From positions 2,082,954 to 2,146,953 of the forward strand of contig NZ_KI519454.1 of the NCBI RefSeq assembly GCF_000482545.1: a DNA stretch of 64,000 nt. The letters run 5' to 3'. This DNA is from Arthrobacter sp. 35W (lineage in GTDB: Bacteria; Actinomycetota; Actinomycetes; Actinomycetales; Micrococcaceae). The translations under genes were made by a program, and so were the position numbers. This document shows, piece by piece, positions 1 through 8,384 of the stretch; the stretch's first letter is position 1, and the number at the start of each line of letters is the position of its first letter. The notes beneath the pieces were generated by a model. That model made no database searches, was not told the DNA's origin, and saw nothing but the letters and a program-made list of their open reading frames with translations.

Positions 1-569
1 GATTCGGCGCCGGCTATGTCAAAGCCCACCACGCCGTCGTTGCGGTGCCGGACTGCGAGCTCCGCAATCTCGAGTGCCCTGGAATCGTGGCGCATTGCCG
101 CCAGCAGCTGGCCAACTTTGATTTTCCTTCCAGTGCGTGTGATGTCGTCGATTCCAGCCTCAATCCCCTCCTGGACCGCGTCGACGGCCTGGTCAAGGGA
201 CAGCCCGCGCCGCAGGTGGTTTTCGGGGGCCCACCGGATTTCGCCGTAGACCACCCCGTCGTGGGCGAGGTCCTGGACGAACTCCTTTGCCACGCGGGCG
301 AGGCTCTGGTGGGTTTGTGTGACGGCTCCGGTGACGTGGAAGGGTTTGAGGTAGTCGGAGAGTGAGCCGGCGTTTGACTGCTCGGCGATCCATGCGCCCA
401 GCTTTGCGCCGTCGGCAAATGGCAGGGCGAGACCCGCCTCGTCCGCGAGTTCAATGATGGTCCCGGGCCGCAGTCCCCCATCGAGGTGGTCGTGGAGCGA
501 CACCTTGGGCAGGGGCCTGAGCGCGGCCTCCGCCGCAGCCAAACTGAGTGAGTCGGGGGACGTGTCCAT
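1..569 (-). CDS. add: Adenosine deaminase (5' part only; 3' end outside window)
   Basis: Adenosine deaminase hydrolyses adenosine or deoxyadenosine to inosine and ammonia in the cytoplasm. The reading frame opens at ATG 569, with a GAGGAG ribosome site about 8 bases upstream, and runs off the left edge after 189 codons. The N-terminal metal-binding motif is H26-D-H28-L-D-G-G, followed by segments typical of the family (VYGEIRWAPENH, VGFDIAGAE). It lies 91 bp downstream of the LacI-type regulator on the same strand, so the two may be co-transcribed. The opposite operon carries nucleoside hydrolase and ribokinase, which fits a nucleoside-salvage role. The C-terminal catalytic Glu/His/Asp residues are not in the window. 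Confidence 0.9.
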   Translation of the reverse strand, partial: MDTSPDSLSLAAAEAALRPLPKVSLHDHLDGGLRPGTIIELADEAGLALPFADGAKLGAWIAEQSNAGSLSDYLKPFHVTGAVTQTHQSLARVAKEFVQDLAHDGVVYGEIRWAPENHLRRGLSLDQAVDAVQEGIEAGIDDITRTGRKIKVGQLLAAMRHDSRALEIAELAVRHRNDGVVGFDIAGAE

Positions 570-660
570 GTTCTGGGTGCTCCTCGCGGTTCTGCTTTTA
601 CGAATTGGGGTTTTGCAGCCAACGTCCTGCGGATTGCGCCGGCCGGTCCGGCCTATGCAG

Positions 661-1641
661 CTAGGCCTTGGAAGATTTGCGAACGATCAATTCAAAGTTG
701 AAGATTTCGTTCACAATTGGATCGTCGGCTGTTCTGTCGACGAGAATCTCGACGGCCCGCCGGGCAATGGCTTGGGTGGGCTGGCTGATGGATGAGAGGG
801 GTGGCACAGAGTACGCTCCGGCCTCGGTGCCATCGACGCTCACCACCGCGACATCCTCAGGGACTCGAAGTCCAAGCGAATACGCGGCGAAGAGAACGCC
901 CTGCCCCTGCTCGTCGGTGGTGGCATAGATCGCTCGGGGGGCATCAGGGGAACGAAGCCACTCGATGCTGGCTTCCGCCGCCGCCGCCCGGGAAATCGCA
1001 GAGGACCGTTCGGCCACACGAACCGCAGATCCTGCCACGGCACGCGCGAACCCGGCGGCGTGCTGCCGGGTTCCCACAGAGTCCACAGGCCCATTGAGCA
1101 ATCCAATGCTGGCATAGCCCTGCTCCAGGAGATGGTGGGTGGCAATATAGGCCGCGTGCTCATAGTCGATGGTCAGCGATGACGCGAGCTGGCCCTCGGA
1201 TAGCGGATGAAGTGCGACCACCGGAAGCCGCGCCAGATGCGCCGCCTTGAGATCAGGTTCGTCAAGAAGCGAGATGAGGATGAGCGAGTCAACCTGACGC
1301 TCGATGAACGATTCGATATGGCGACGCTCGTGCTCCGCGACGGTTGCCGAATCGCCAATGAGAAGCAAGTGGTCCCGGGCAGCTGCCGCAACCTCCACCG
1401 CCCGCGCAAGCTCGGCGAAGAAGGGGTTTGCAATGTCCGGAACAATAAGTCCGATTGATCTGGTTTTCCCCGCACTCAACGCCCGCGCCAGTGCGTTGGG
1501 TTTGTAGTCGAGTTCCCGGGCGGCGCGCAGTACGCGCTCCCTTGCGTCGGCTGACACGGCACGGGGACCGTTGTTGAAAACGTAGCTGACAACCGCATTG
1601 GATGTCCCTGCAAGCTTGGCGACGTCTCTGGCTGTTGGCAT
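661..1641 (-). CDS. LacI-family transcriptional regulator of the nucleoside locus
   Basis: A 326-residue protein with the standard LacI layout. The N-terminal helix-turn-helix and hinge (TARDVAKLAGTSNAVVSYV, then YKPNALARAL) are followed by a periplasmic-binding-protein-like effector domain (SIGLIVPDIANPFFAELARAVE; VAVVSVDGTEAG near the C-terminus). Start ATG 1641 has a strong GAAGGGAAGGA ribosome site. It is divergent from the ABC operon starting at 1814, and two similar palindromes in the gap are the likely binding sites. Its effector is unknown; a nucleoside, ribose or a derivative is inferred from the neighbouring genes. Confidence 0.93.
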   Translation of the reverse strand: MPTARDVAKLAGTSNAVVSYVFNNGPRAVSADARERVLRAARELDYKPNALARALSAGKTRSIGLIVPDIANPFFAELARAVEVAAAARDHLLLIGDSATVAEHERRHIESFIERQVDSLILISLLDEPDLKAAHLARLPVVALHPLSEGQLASSLTIDYEHAAYIATHHLLEQGYASIGLLNGPVDSVGTRQHAAGFARAVAGSAVRVAERSSAISRAAAAEASIEWLRSPDAPRAIYATTDEQGQGVLFAAYSLGLRVPEDVAVVSVDGTEAGAYSVPPLSSISQPTQAIARRAVEILVDRTADDPIVNEIFNFELIVRKSSKA

Positions 1642-1668
1642 GGTGTCCTTCCCTTCTGGGCTTCAAAG

Positions 1669-1682
1669 TCTAACCGCGTAGA
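1669..1682. promoter_or_regulatory. LacI-type operator O2, next to the regulator's own promoter
   Basis: TCTAACCGCGTAGA matches the perfect palindrome at 1759-1772 at 12 of 14 positions and shares the AG before it. It lies 28 bp upstream of the lacI-type start codon. On the minus strand it is just downstream of a possible -10 box, TATGAT (1690-1695). Autoregulation is inferred from this placement. Confidence 0.65.
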
Positions 1683-1732
1683 TCTGTTGATCATACTGGC
1701 CTCGGAATTGGGGCGGTCACAAAAGAAATCTC

Positions 1733-1761
1733 TTGTCAAAGCATTCATCCACGAGTAGTCT
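1733..1761 (+). promoter_or_regulatory. Probable sigma-70-type promoter of the nucleoside ABC operon
   Basis: TTGTCA at 1733-1738 and TAGTCT at 1756-1761 are separated by 17 bp. The -10 hexamer overlaps the perfect LacI-type palindrome at 1759-1772, the classic arrangement for repression by blocking RNA polymerase. The start of the binding-protein gene is about 50 bp downstream. Confidence 0.5.
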
Positions 1762-1772
1762 AACCGGTTAGA
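1759..1772. promoter_or_regulatory. LacI-type operator O1 (perfect 14-bp palindrome)
   Basis: TCTAACCGGTTAGA is a perfect palindrome with the central CG step typical of LacI/GalR family operators. It lies in the divergent gap between the LacI-family gene and the ABC operon, 90 bp centre to centre from a near copy at 1669-1682. An ATG at 1772 sits inside the operator and is unlikely to be a translation start. Confidence 0.8.
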
Positions 1773-1813
1773 TGCTCCAAGGCATCACCCACCACACATC
1801 AGAAAGGCTTCCC

Positions 1814-3115
1814 GTGAAGCGCAAACTTCTCGCAGCGACGTCGCTGCTTGCGGCCGGAGCACTCTTCCTTGCGGGCTGCTCGACGAGCTCCCCAAATTCA
1901 GCCCCTGCGATCGGAAGCGAAGGCTCCGGAACTGGAACCGTGAACCTGCTGGGCTCCGAAGATCCCACCACTTTTGCGCCGGTCATTGCCGCGTTCAAAA
2001 CGAAAAACCCAGACATCACCGTCAAGTACGCCCAGGTGCCCTTTGACCAGTTGAACCCGACCTTGCAGCAACGACTCGGCGCGAAGGACGACACGATCGA
2101 CCTCTACACAGTCGACCAACCCCGGCTCTCCCAGCTCGCAGCCCAAGGGTTTCTGGAGGACCTTAGCACCCTCAAGGAGCAGACCAAGGCGGCCGTTCCC
2201 GACGCGCAATACAGCGTGAATCTGTACCAGGACAAACTGTGGGCTTTGCCGGTGTGGAATTCAACGCAGCTCATGTTTTTCAACAAGAAGTCCCTGGACG
2301 CGGCAGGAATTGCCTACCCCTCCATCGACCCGGCACAACGGATGACCTGGGAACAAATCGCCAAGGATGGCAAGGCTGCGCAGGCAGCCGGGACCCAGTT
2401 CGGGCTGCTGCTCGAACAAGTTGAGGCCTACTACCAGCTGCAACCGCTCGCGGAATCGCTCGGAGGCGGCTCCGGAATCACCGGCGACAAGATGCTGACC
2501 ACCGACATCACCAATACTGGCTGGGAGAAGGCCATGCAGTGGTACTCGGATACGTTCTCTTCGGGACTGTCTCCACGGGGTGTGGGCGGATTCCAGACCA
2601 GCCCGCTGTTCACCTCAGGCAAGGTGGCGTACTTCGTGGGCGGACCGTGGGACATCGGCAACTTCGCCAAATCAGATATTGACTGGGGTGTGGCCCCAAT
2701 GCCGTATTTCGCCGGCGGAAGCCAGGCCACGCCCACCGGTTCCTGGTCCTGGGGCATCAACCCGGCATCCAAGAACAAGGCCGCCGCCAAGAAGTTCCTG
2801 GAATTCGCTTCCCTTGACCCGGCCGGCAACCTCGCCACCACCGATGCGACGACCATCATCCCCGCCAACACGGCTGCGACCGCCCACTATCTTCCCAAGC
2901 TCGAAGCCCTCGGCGGCGCCAAGACCACGGGTCTGGCCAACCTGATCGCCCATGAAAACACCCAGACGGCCACACCTCGACCTGTGAGTGTGGGCTACAT
3001 CCAGTTCGAAGAACTCATGGGCAAAGCCTTCGCCGACATCCGCAACGGATCACCGGTAGACGAGAGACTCAAGCAGGCCACCCAGCAAATCAACGATGCC
3101 TGGAAGCAGCTCTAA
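1814..3115 (+). CDS. ABC transporter substrate-binding lipoprotein (CUT1 type), nucleoside locus
   Basis: An extracytoplasmic solute-binding lipoprotein of family 1 (433 residues). GTG 1814 is chosen as start because AGAAAGG lies 7 bases upstream and it gives a clean signal peptide: basic KRK, a hydrophobic stretch and lipobox LAGC with the lipidated Cys at residue 22. The mature part has the usual two-lobed fold segments. It is first in the operon, two bases before the first permease gene. Nucleosides or ribosides are inferred as substrate only from the downstream nucleoside hydrolase and ribokinase; family members mostly bind oligosaccharides. Confidence 0.9.
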   Translation: MKRKLLAATSLLAAGALFLAGCSTSSPNSAPAIGSEGSGTGTVNLLGSEDPTTFAPVIAAFKTKNPDITVKYAQVPFDQLNPTLQQRLGAKDDTIDLYTVDQPRLSQLAAQGFLEDLSTLKEQTKAAVPDAQYSVNLYQDKLWALPVWNSTQLMFFNKKSLDAAGIAYPSIDPAQRMTWEQIAKDGKAAQAAGTQFGLLLEQVEAYYQLQPLAESLGGGSGITGDKMLTTDITNTGWEKAMQWYSDTFSSGLSPRGVGGFQTSPLFTSGKVAYFVGGPWDIGNFAKSDIDWGVAPMPYFAGGSQATPTGSWSWGINPASKNKAAAKKFLEFASLDPAGNLATTDATTIIPANTAATAHYLPKLEALGGAKTTGLANLIAHENTQTATPRPVSVGYIQFEELMGKAFADIRNGSPVDERLKQATQQINDAWKQL

Positions 3116-3117
3116 TA

Positions 3118-4068
3118 ATGGCACCCTCACAAGTATTCGACCGCAGGAAGACTCCAGAGACCACGGCCACGGGCCAAGTTCCGACCACCCGGAGCCGTCG
3201 ACGACGCGCTTCCCCGTCCCTCATAGCCCTCGCCTTCCTTGCTCCGGCCTTGATCAGCCTTATCGTGTTGAGGATCGCGCCAGCGGCAGTGGCCCTCTGG
3301 GAAAGCCTCTTTCGGCAAAGCCTCCTTCAGGGCGGAACAGTCTTCGTCGGCCTTGGCAACTACGGCGATCTTTTTGGCAACGCCGATTTCACCAACGCCC
3401 TGCTGGTGACGCTCGTTTTCTCCCTGATCGTGAATCCGCTCCAGATCGGCGCGGCCTTCCTTCTCGCCGTGCTCTATACCAGGAAGGCCGCCGGGGCAAA
3501 GATCTGGCGCTCACTGGTCGTTCTGCCGATAGCCGTTCCTCCAGCAGTCTCGGCCGTCGTCTGGAGCGTCATCTACCGGCCTGATGGATTGGGAAATTCC
3601 TTCCTTGCGCTCCTGGGCCTGCCCGCCCAACCGTTCCTGACCTCACCGCAGCAGTCTCTGGCCTCCATCATGGTGTTGCTGAGCTGGATCGGCATCGGCT
3701 ATTGGATGCTCTTCCTGATCGCTGGCATCAACGACGTTCCATCCGAGCTCTACGAAGCGGCCTCCATCGACGGCGCCTCGGCCTGGCGGAAACTTTGGTC
3801 GGTGACCTTTCCCCTGGTCCGCCGCCCGCTGGCCTTCGTCCTGGTTGCCGACACGGTCTCCAACTTCCTGATCTTTGCCCCAGTCCAGATCCTCACGAAA
3901 GGCGGGCCATCAGGCTCAAGCAACCTGCTCATGTACGACATCTACACTCGGGCCTACACGCTCGGAGACCTCAGCAAGGCCCAAGCAGAAGTGATCATTC
4001 TCGTGCTCCTCACACTCATCATCGTTGCCCTGCAGTTCCGGCTCCTTCGCAGCTCTGATGCCGCATGA
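3118..4068 (+). CDS. ABC transporter permease, MalF type
   Basis: A 316-residue inner-membrane permease of the binding-protein-dependent transport family with about six transmembrane segments. The conserved EAA loop (EAASIDGASAWRKLWSVTF, about residues 220-240) contacts the ATPase. It starts two bases after the binding-protein stop codon and overlaps the next permease by four bases, so the three genes are translationally coupled. No ATPase gene is present in this operon. Confidence 0.93.
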   Translation: MAPSQVFDRRKTPETTATGQVPTTRSRRRRASPSLIALAFLAPALISLIVLRIAPAAVALWESLFRQSLLQGGTVFVGLGNYGDLFGNADFTNALLVTLVFSLIVNPLQIGAAFLLAVLYTRKAAGAKIWRSLVVLPIAVPPAVSAVVWSVIYRPDGLGNSFLALLGLPAQPFLTSPQQSLASIMVLLSWIGIGYWMLFLIAGINDVPSELYEAASIDGASAWRKLWSVTFPLVRRPLAFVLVADTVSNFLIFAPVQILTKGGPSGSSNLLMYDIYTRAYTLGDLSKAQAEVIILVLLTLIIVALQFRLLRSSDAA

Positions 4069-4928
4069 GCGCGGCAACAGCCCACACCGGCACCCCCAGG
4101 CGGCGCACCCTCGCCTACCTCGGATTGAGCGTCTTGGGAGCCTGCATCGGCCTACTGTTTCTCCTCCCCCTGTGGTGGACCTTCGTGAATTCCCTTCGCC
4201 CCGGCGGCGATACATTCCGCTACCTGAATCCCTTGCAATGGGAGACGTTCTTCACCGCAACGCCAACGCTGAGCAACTACGCCGCCCTCCTGCACAGCGA
4301 TCTCGGACTCGCAACCCTAAATTCGGTGATCGTCAGTGCCATCACCGTCGTCGTGGGTTTGGCAATCTGCTCCATGGCAGCGTTTGCCCTGGCAGCCATC
4401 CCCTTCCGAGGCAGTGGCGCGGTGTTCATCGTCGTCGTCGTGAGTTTCCTGATCCCCTTCGACGCAATCGCCATCCCCTTGGCGAATCTGTTCCGCGACT
4501 GGAACCTCCAAAACACCTATGCCGGGCTGATCCTTCCCGGACTCGGGAACGGCATGGCCATCTTCTTGTTGCGGACCTTTTTCCTCGCCATTCCCAAGGA
4601 CTTGGTCGAGGCCGGCCGGCTGGACGGATTGGGGTGGTGGGGCATCTTCCGCCGCATCTACCTCCCGCTGTCGGTACCCTCACTGATCGGGGCAGGGCTG
4701 ACGCTCTTCCTCTTCCAATGGCAGTCATATATGTGGCCGCTGCTGAACGGAACCGACAGCCAGCACATCCTGGGACCGATCGCACTGTCGAACCTGCAGG
4801 GGCAATTCAATGTCGACTACGGGGTGATGTTTGCCGGATCCATCGTTCTGACCGTGATTCCGCTGGCCATCATCATCGGATTCCAGCGCTACTTCATCCA
4901 GTCCGTCTCCACCACCGGGCTCAAGTAG
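4065..4928 (+). CDS. ABC transporter permease, MalG type
   Basis: A 287-residue integral membrane permease. The EAA loop (EAGRLDGLGWWGIFRRIYLP) and about six hydrophobic segments identify the MalG-type partner of the preceding MalF-type permease. Its ATG overlaps the upstream stop (ATGA). The two permeases should form the channel through which the ligand of the upstream lipoprotein passes; the ATP-hydrolysing subunit must be supplied from elsewhere in the genome. Confidence 0.93.
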   Translation: MSAATAHTGTPRRRTLAYLGLSVLGACIGLLFLLPLWWTFVNSLRPGGDTFRYLNPLQWETFFTATPTLSNYAALLHSDLGLATLNSVIVSAITVVVGLAICSMAAFALAAIPFRGSGAVFIVVVVSFLIPFDAIAIPLANLFRDWNLQNTYAGLILPGLGNGMAIFLLRTFFLAIPKDLVEAGRLDGLGWWGIFRRIYLPLSVPSLIGAGLTLFLFQWQSYMWPLLNGTDSQHILGPIALSNLQGQFNVDYGVMFAGSIVLTVIPLAIIIGFQRYFIQSVSTTGLK

Positions 4929-4993
4929 CCCCAATTGCAGCCACGCCGGCCTGGCGCAGCCATGCCCGGCACACAACCCATAAGGAAGACATC

Positions 4994-5902
4994 ATGAGCG
5001 CCCAGCACCGCATCATACTTGACACCGACATCGGATCCGATGTCGACGACGCCCTCGCCCTCGCCCTCATCCTTGGCTCGCCCGAGGCCGAGTTGCTCGC
5101 AGTGACTACTGTCTATGGCGACACCCTCCTAAGAGCACGGCTCGCCAAACGCTTCGGTGCACTCGCCGGCCGCACCGTGGACGTATATTGCGGGATCCAG
5201 ACACCCCGATCGGGGCGCGAAGTGTGGTGGCCCGGGCACGAAGGGTCCCTGCACGATGGACTGGATACGGAAGACATCCACCAGGATGAAGACGCCGTCG
5301 CCAACCTCGTGCGCCGAGTCTCGGAACAGCCTGGCGAAATTGACGTCGTCGCCATCGGTCCATTGACCAACATCGCCGCCGCGATCGACGCCGATCCAGC
5401 GTTCGAACGGAACGTGCGGCACTTGTGGATCATGGGCGGAGCCTTCGATACGAACGAGCCTGAACACAATTTCCGCAGCGACGACGAAGCGGCACGAGTA
5501 GTCTTCGACTCGGCCCTCAACATCACCGTCAGCGGTTTGGAAGTCACGCGCCAAGTGGAAATGGGCCGCGATCAACTGGCCCTCATCGCCGCCGCCGGCC
5601 CCCTGGGAGCCGCCCTTGATGCCGACATCCGCCAATGGTGGGCATTTTGGAACGAAGAATGGAATGTGCCGCACGACCCCATCACCGTCCTGACCCTCCT
5701 CCGGCCCGATCTCTTCGACCTCTCAACCCCCGGTACAGTCTCCATTGCCATCGGAGGCGAATCCGCCGGGCTGAGTACGTTCACCCCCAATGTCCACGGC
5801 AGAGTCCGCCGGGTAACCGGCCTCAATGCAAAATCAGTCGCCGCTGAAATCAGCTCAAGAATCGTCAAGGCCGGCACCTTCCAGCTTCACGAAATTGACT
5901 GA
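4994..5902 (+). CDS. Inosine/uridine-preferring nucleoside hydrolase family protein
   Basis: Nucleoside hydrolases cleave the N-glycosidic bond of ribonucleosides to give free base and ribose. This 302-residue protein opens with the calcium- and ribose-binding Asp cluster DTDIGSDVDDALAL (residues 10-23). It also carries the segment IGPLTNIAAAI and an H-D-P-I motif near residue 230 (NVPHDPITVL). Start ATG 4994 has an AAGGAAG ribosome site; the frame stays open far upstream but only as a shadow of the permease gene. With ribokinase next and adenosine deaminase across the promoter, the locus can split nucleosides and phosphorylate the ribose. Confidence 0.92.
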   Translation: MSAQHRIILDTDIGSDVDDALALALILGSPEAELLAVTTVYGDTLLRARLAKRFGALAGRTVDVYCGIQTPRSGREVWWPGHEGSLHDGLDTEDIHQDEDAVANLVRRVSEQPGEIDVVAIGPLTNIAAAIDADPAFERNVRHLWIMGGAFDTNEPEHNFRSDDEAARVVFDSALNITVSGLEVTRQVEMGRDQLALIAAAGPLGAALDADIRQWWAFWNEEWNVPHDPITVLTLLRPDLFDLSTPGTVSIAIGGESAGLSTFTPNVHGRVRRVTGLNAKSVAAEISSRIVKAGTFQLHEID

Positions 5903-6014
5903 CTCCGGTGTCCCAAACAACCAGGAAATGGGCGGCGACTGTCGTTCCTTACGCCCACGGATCCAAGATCCTCGATCTGTACTCGGTGACTTTAGAGCTG
6001 GAAGAAGACGCACC

Positions 6015-6977
6015 TTGACCACACACCATGAAACAACCGGAACCATTGTCGTGGTCGGATCAATGAACTCCGACCTGACTGTTCACACCAGCAGACTCCC
6101 TGCACCGGGTGAAACCGTCATTGGAGAGGGCATCAGCCGCCGGCCCGGCGGAAAGGGGTCCAATCAGGCCGTCGCCGCTGCGCTCCTCGGAGCATCCGTG
6201 CATCTAATCGCATCCGTGGGCGACGATGACGACGGCACCTACCTGAAGAACGCTGCCACGGACTCTGGGGTGCGTACGGACCTTATCAGCATCGAGCCGG
6301 GGTGCGGCACCGGGACCGCGCTGATTGTGGTTGACGACTCCGCAGAGAATGTCATCGTCGTTTCCCCGGGTGCCAACGCCCATCTCCGGCCGGGACTGGT
6401 CCAGGAGTCCTTGTCCTCTCTGGGCGGGGTTGCCGTCCTGTGCCTGAGCCTTGAAGTCCCCCTTGAGACAGTTGGGATTGCCGCCCGCAACGCTGCTGAT
6501 CTCGGTGCGACTGTGCTTCTCAACCTGTCGCCCTTTACGACTGAGGCCATCAGCGTGCTGCCGATGATCGACGTAGTGGTCCTTAACGAGTTGGAGGTCC
6601 TCGCCGCCGTCGGCATGCACGAGGTTCCGCGGGAGCGCCCCTGGGAATTGATTGGTGCCCTGCTCGGAGAAACCGGAGCCAAGAACGCCGTCGTCACACG
6701 CGGTGCCGAGGGTGCCATCGTCCTGGAAGACCTGCAGGCCTGGCCCATCCAGCCTGTTTTTGTTGATGCCACGAGAGTCATCCCCGTGGACACAACCGGT
6801 TGTGGAGATGCCTTTGCCGGCGCCCTGGCTGTTGAACTGGCCAAGGGAAGTGCACTGGCCTCCGCAGCACGGTTTGCCGTCACGGTCGCCGCATACGCAG
6901 CGACCGGCCATGGGGCACAAAACTCCTACCCCAATCGCGCTCAGCTCCAGGACTGGAATTCACAACTGCAGGTGTAG
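6015..6977 (+). CDS. rbsK: Ribokinase
   Basis: Phosphorylates D-ribose with ATP to ribose 5-phosphate, feeding the pentose phosphate pathway. The 320-residue product has the PfkB/ribokinase N-terminus (VVVGSMNSD), the substrate-binding GGKGSNQAVAAALLGA stretch and the C-terminal ATP/anion-hole motif DTTGCGDAFAGALA with catalytic Asp. TTG 6015 is chosen as start: GGAAGAAG lies 8 bases before it, and the later ATG at 6063 would remove the first beta strand. The 112-bp gap after the nucleoside hydrolase holds no recognised signal. The pairing with the hydrolase strongly supports ribose as substrate. Confidence 0.88.
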   Translation: MTTHHETTGTIVVVGSMNSDLTVHTSRLPAPGETVIGEGISRRPGGKGSNQAVAAALLGASVHLIASVGDDDDGTYLKNAATDSGVRTDLISIEPGCGTGTALIVVDDSAENVIVVSPGANAHLRPGLVQESLSSLGGVAVLCLSLEVPLETVGIAARNAADLGATVLLNLSPFTTEAISVLPMIDVVVLNELEVLAAVGMHEVPRERPWELIGALLGETGAKNAVVTRGAEGAIVLEDLQAWPIQPVFVDATRVIPVDTTGCGDAFAGALAVELAKGSALASAARFAVTVAAYAATGHGAQNSYPNRAQLQDWNSQLQV

Positions 6978-7006
6978 GACCGGATCTCCCAATGGGGCGA
7001 TTCAGG

Positions 7007-7042
7007 TGGTGGGTGCCTGGCAATAATTTTCCGCACCCACCA
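7007..7042 (+). terminator. Weak stem-loop after the ribokinase gene
   Basis: TGGTGGGTGC (7007-7016) pairs perfectly with GCACCCACCA (7033-7042) around a 16-base loop. It starts 30 bp after the ribokinase stop. No T tract follows, so termination is only a suggestion. Confidence 0.4.
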
Positions 7043-7156
7043 TCCGGAGCATGGATTTGCGGGACGCGTCTTTGACCCGCTATTTTTCTCGGACTTGAAC
7101 CGCCAAGGTTCTCCTGGTGCAGTCCGATTCCCGTCCCGGGACAGAAGGACGCCAGC

Positions 7157-7435
7157 TCAAATTGGCGAGCGAAAACTCAGACGTACTGGCCGAACCAGGT
7201 AGCCGCTGATATCGGTTCCCCCGGATGGGAACCGTACTGTCGCCGTCAGCAAACCGGTGGCACCCTCGCGTACAGAGAGCGGACTCTTGGCTTCGGGGAC
7301 CGCCCCGGCTGCAGCCATGCTGCCCATGATGAACGCCACCCGTCGCGTAAAGGTGCGCCGGGTCATGGCACCGGCACGGTAATCATCCAAGAATTCCCCA
7401 ATCAGATACATCTCAAACTTGCCAAGCTGCGCCAT
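7157..7435 (-). pseudogene. Truncated dienelactone hydrolase family gene (N-terminal remnant)
   Basis: The 92-codon frame starts at ATG 7435 with GGAGG 7 bases upstream. It begins like exported dienelactone hydrolase family proteins: an N-terminal helix (KFEMYLIGEFLDDYRAGAMT), a twin-arginine-like RRTFTRRVAFIMGSMAAAGA segment, and the opening beta strands (VRFPSGGTDISGYLVRP). After this point the similarity stops and the frame closes in unrelated sequence near 7157. The alpha/beta-hydrolase core with its Cys-Asp-His triad (normally about 200 more residues) is missing. I call it a broken gene left by a deletion; the assignment is from recall of the family, not from an alignment. Confidence 0.65.
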
Positions 7436-7578
7436 GGGAGGACCTCCTGGATGTGCCGTCAATCCTCCTGATGGGTCAGGCCTCCGGCAAGGGCAGAGCC
7501 CCGCCGAGCGCGTCTTCCACCAGCGTTTGTAGACTGGGGACGAATCCACCAATTCGGCTGGCACAGAACGGGAATGAC

Positions 7579-8364
7579 ATGGCGACTTTTCGGGAACTCC
7601 ACCACGGCAGCGCGCCGCTCCTGCTGCCCAATGCCTGGGACGTCGGATCCGCCCTGGCCTTTGCGGCGGCAGGCTACCCCGCCGTCGGTACCACCAGCTT
7701 TGGTGTTGCGGCCAGTGCCGGCCAGCCCGACGGCGGCGGGTCCAGCAAGGCGGCTACGGCCGCTTTGGTGGCGCAGCTGTGCCGCCTTCCCGTCCACGTC
7801 ACGGCGGACATCGAGGACGGCTACTCCGACGACGCCGGAGAGGTTGCCGACTTCGTGGCCAAGCTGGCGGCCCTGGGCATGGCCGGGGTCAATCTAGAAG
7901 ACAGCGCGGATGGGCATCTGGTGGATCCAGACATCGCCGCCGCCAAAATTGCCGCCATCAAGCGGCTCTCCCCGGGTGTATTCATCAATGCCCGGGTGGA
8001 CAATTTCTGGTTTGCCGAACAAGCCACAGTGGACGCCGTCCTGCTTCGTGCCCGAACCTATGCCGACGCCGGGGCGGACGGGATCTTTGTCCCGGGGCTA
8101 ACGGATCCGGAGCACATCCGGAGCATCACCGCAGGGATCGAGCTGCCGGTGAATGTGCTGGCACACCCCTCGTTGACCGTCGCAGAGCTGGGAATGCTGG
8201 GTGTCCGGCGAGTGAGCTCCGGCTCCCTGCCGTACCGTGCCGCTGTGGACGCGGCGGTGGACGCTGTCAACGCCCTGCGTGACGGCAGGGAGGTCCCGGC
8301 CGCCACGCCCTACTGGGAAATGCAATCGCGGCTTGTGGAGTTCAATCGGGGCAACGGGGGCTGA
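7579..8364 (+). CDS. Isocitrate lyase/PEP mutase superfamily protein
   Basis: A 261-residue TIM-barrel protein of the isocitrate lyase/phosphoenolpyruvate mutase superfamily. Visible hallmarks are LLPNAWDVGSA (residues 15-25), the metal- and substrate-binding ADIEDGYSDD (76-85), VNLEDSADG and INARVDNFW. Members act on 2-oxo acids or PEP-like substrates, cleaving or forming C-C or P-C bonds. This short single-domain type is common in actinobacteria, and its true substrate is usually not known. It lacks the KKCGH lyase loop that would mark methylisocitrate lyase. Start ATG 7579 has only a weak ribosome site (ACGGGAA). Confidence 0.82.
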   Translation: MATFRELHHGSAPLLLPNAWDVGSALAFAAAGYPAVGTTSFGVAASAGQPDGGGSSKAATAALVAQLCRLPVHVTADIEDGYSDDAGEVADFVAKLAALGMAGVNLEDSADGHLVDPDIAAAKIAAIKRLSPGVFINARVDNFWFAEQATVDAVLLRARTYADAGADGIFVPGLTDPEHIRSITAGIELPVNVLAHPSLTVAELGMLGVRRVSSGSLPYRAAVDAAVDAVNALRDGREVPAATPYWEMQSRLVEFNRGNGG

Positions 8365-8384
8365 GCTCAATCACCGGATGCGCG

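Noticed and set aside
1772-1813. ATG 1772 as start of the first binding protein.
   Set aside because: It lies inside the LacI-type operator and would put 14 residues before the signal peptide; GTG 1814 has a proper ribosome site.
4025-4993. Upstream extension of the nucleoside hydrolase frame.
   Set aside because: It lies wholly within the second permease gene in a different frame. The family's N-terminal DTDxGxD motif begins 9 residues after ATG 4994.
7090-7125. A tRNA T-arm-like string on the minus strand (GGTTCAAGTCC).
   Set aside because: The T stem pairs for only three bases and no acceptor, D or anticodon stems can be built around it.
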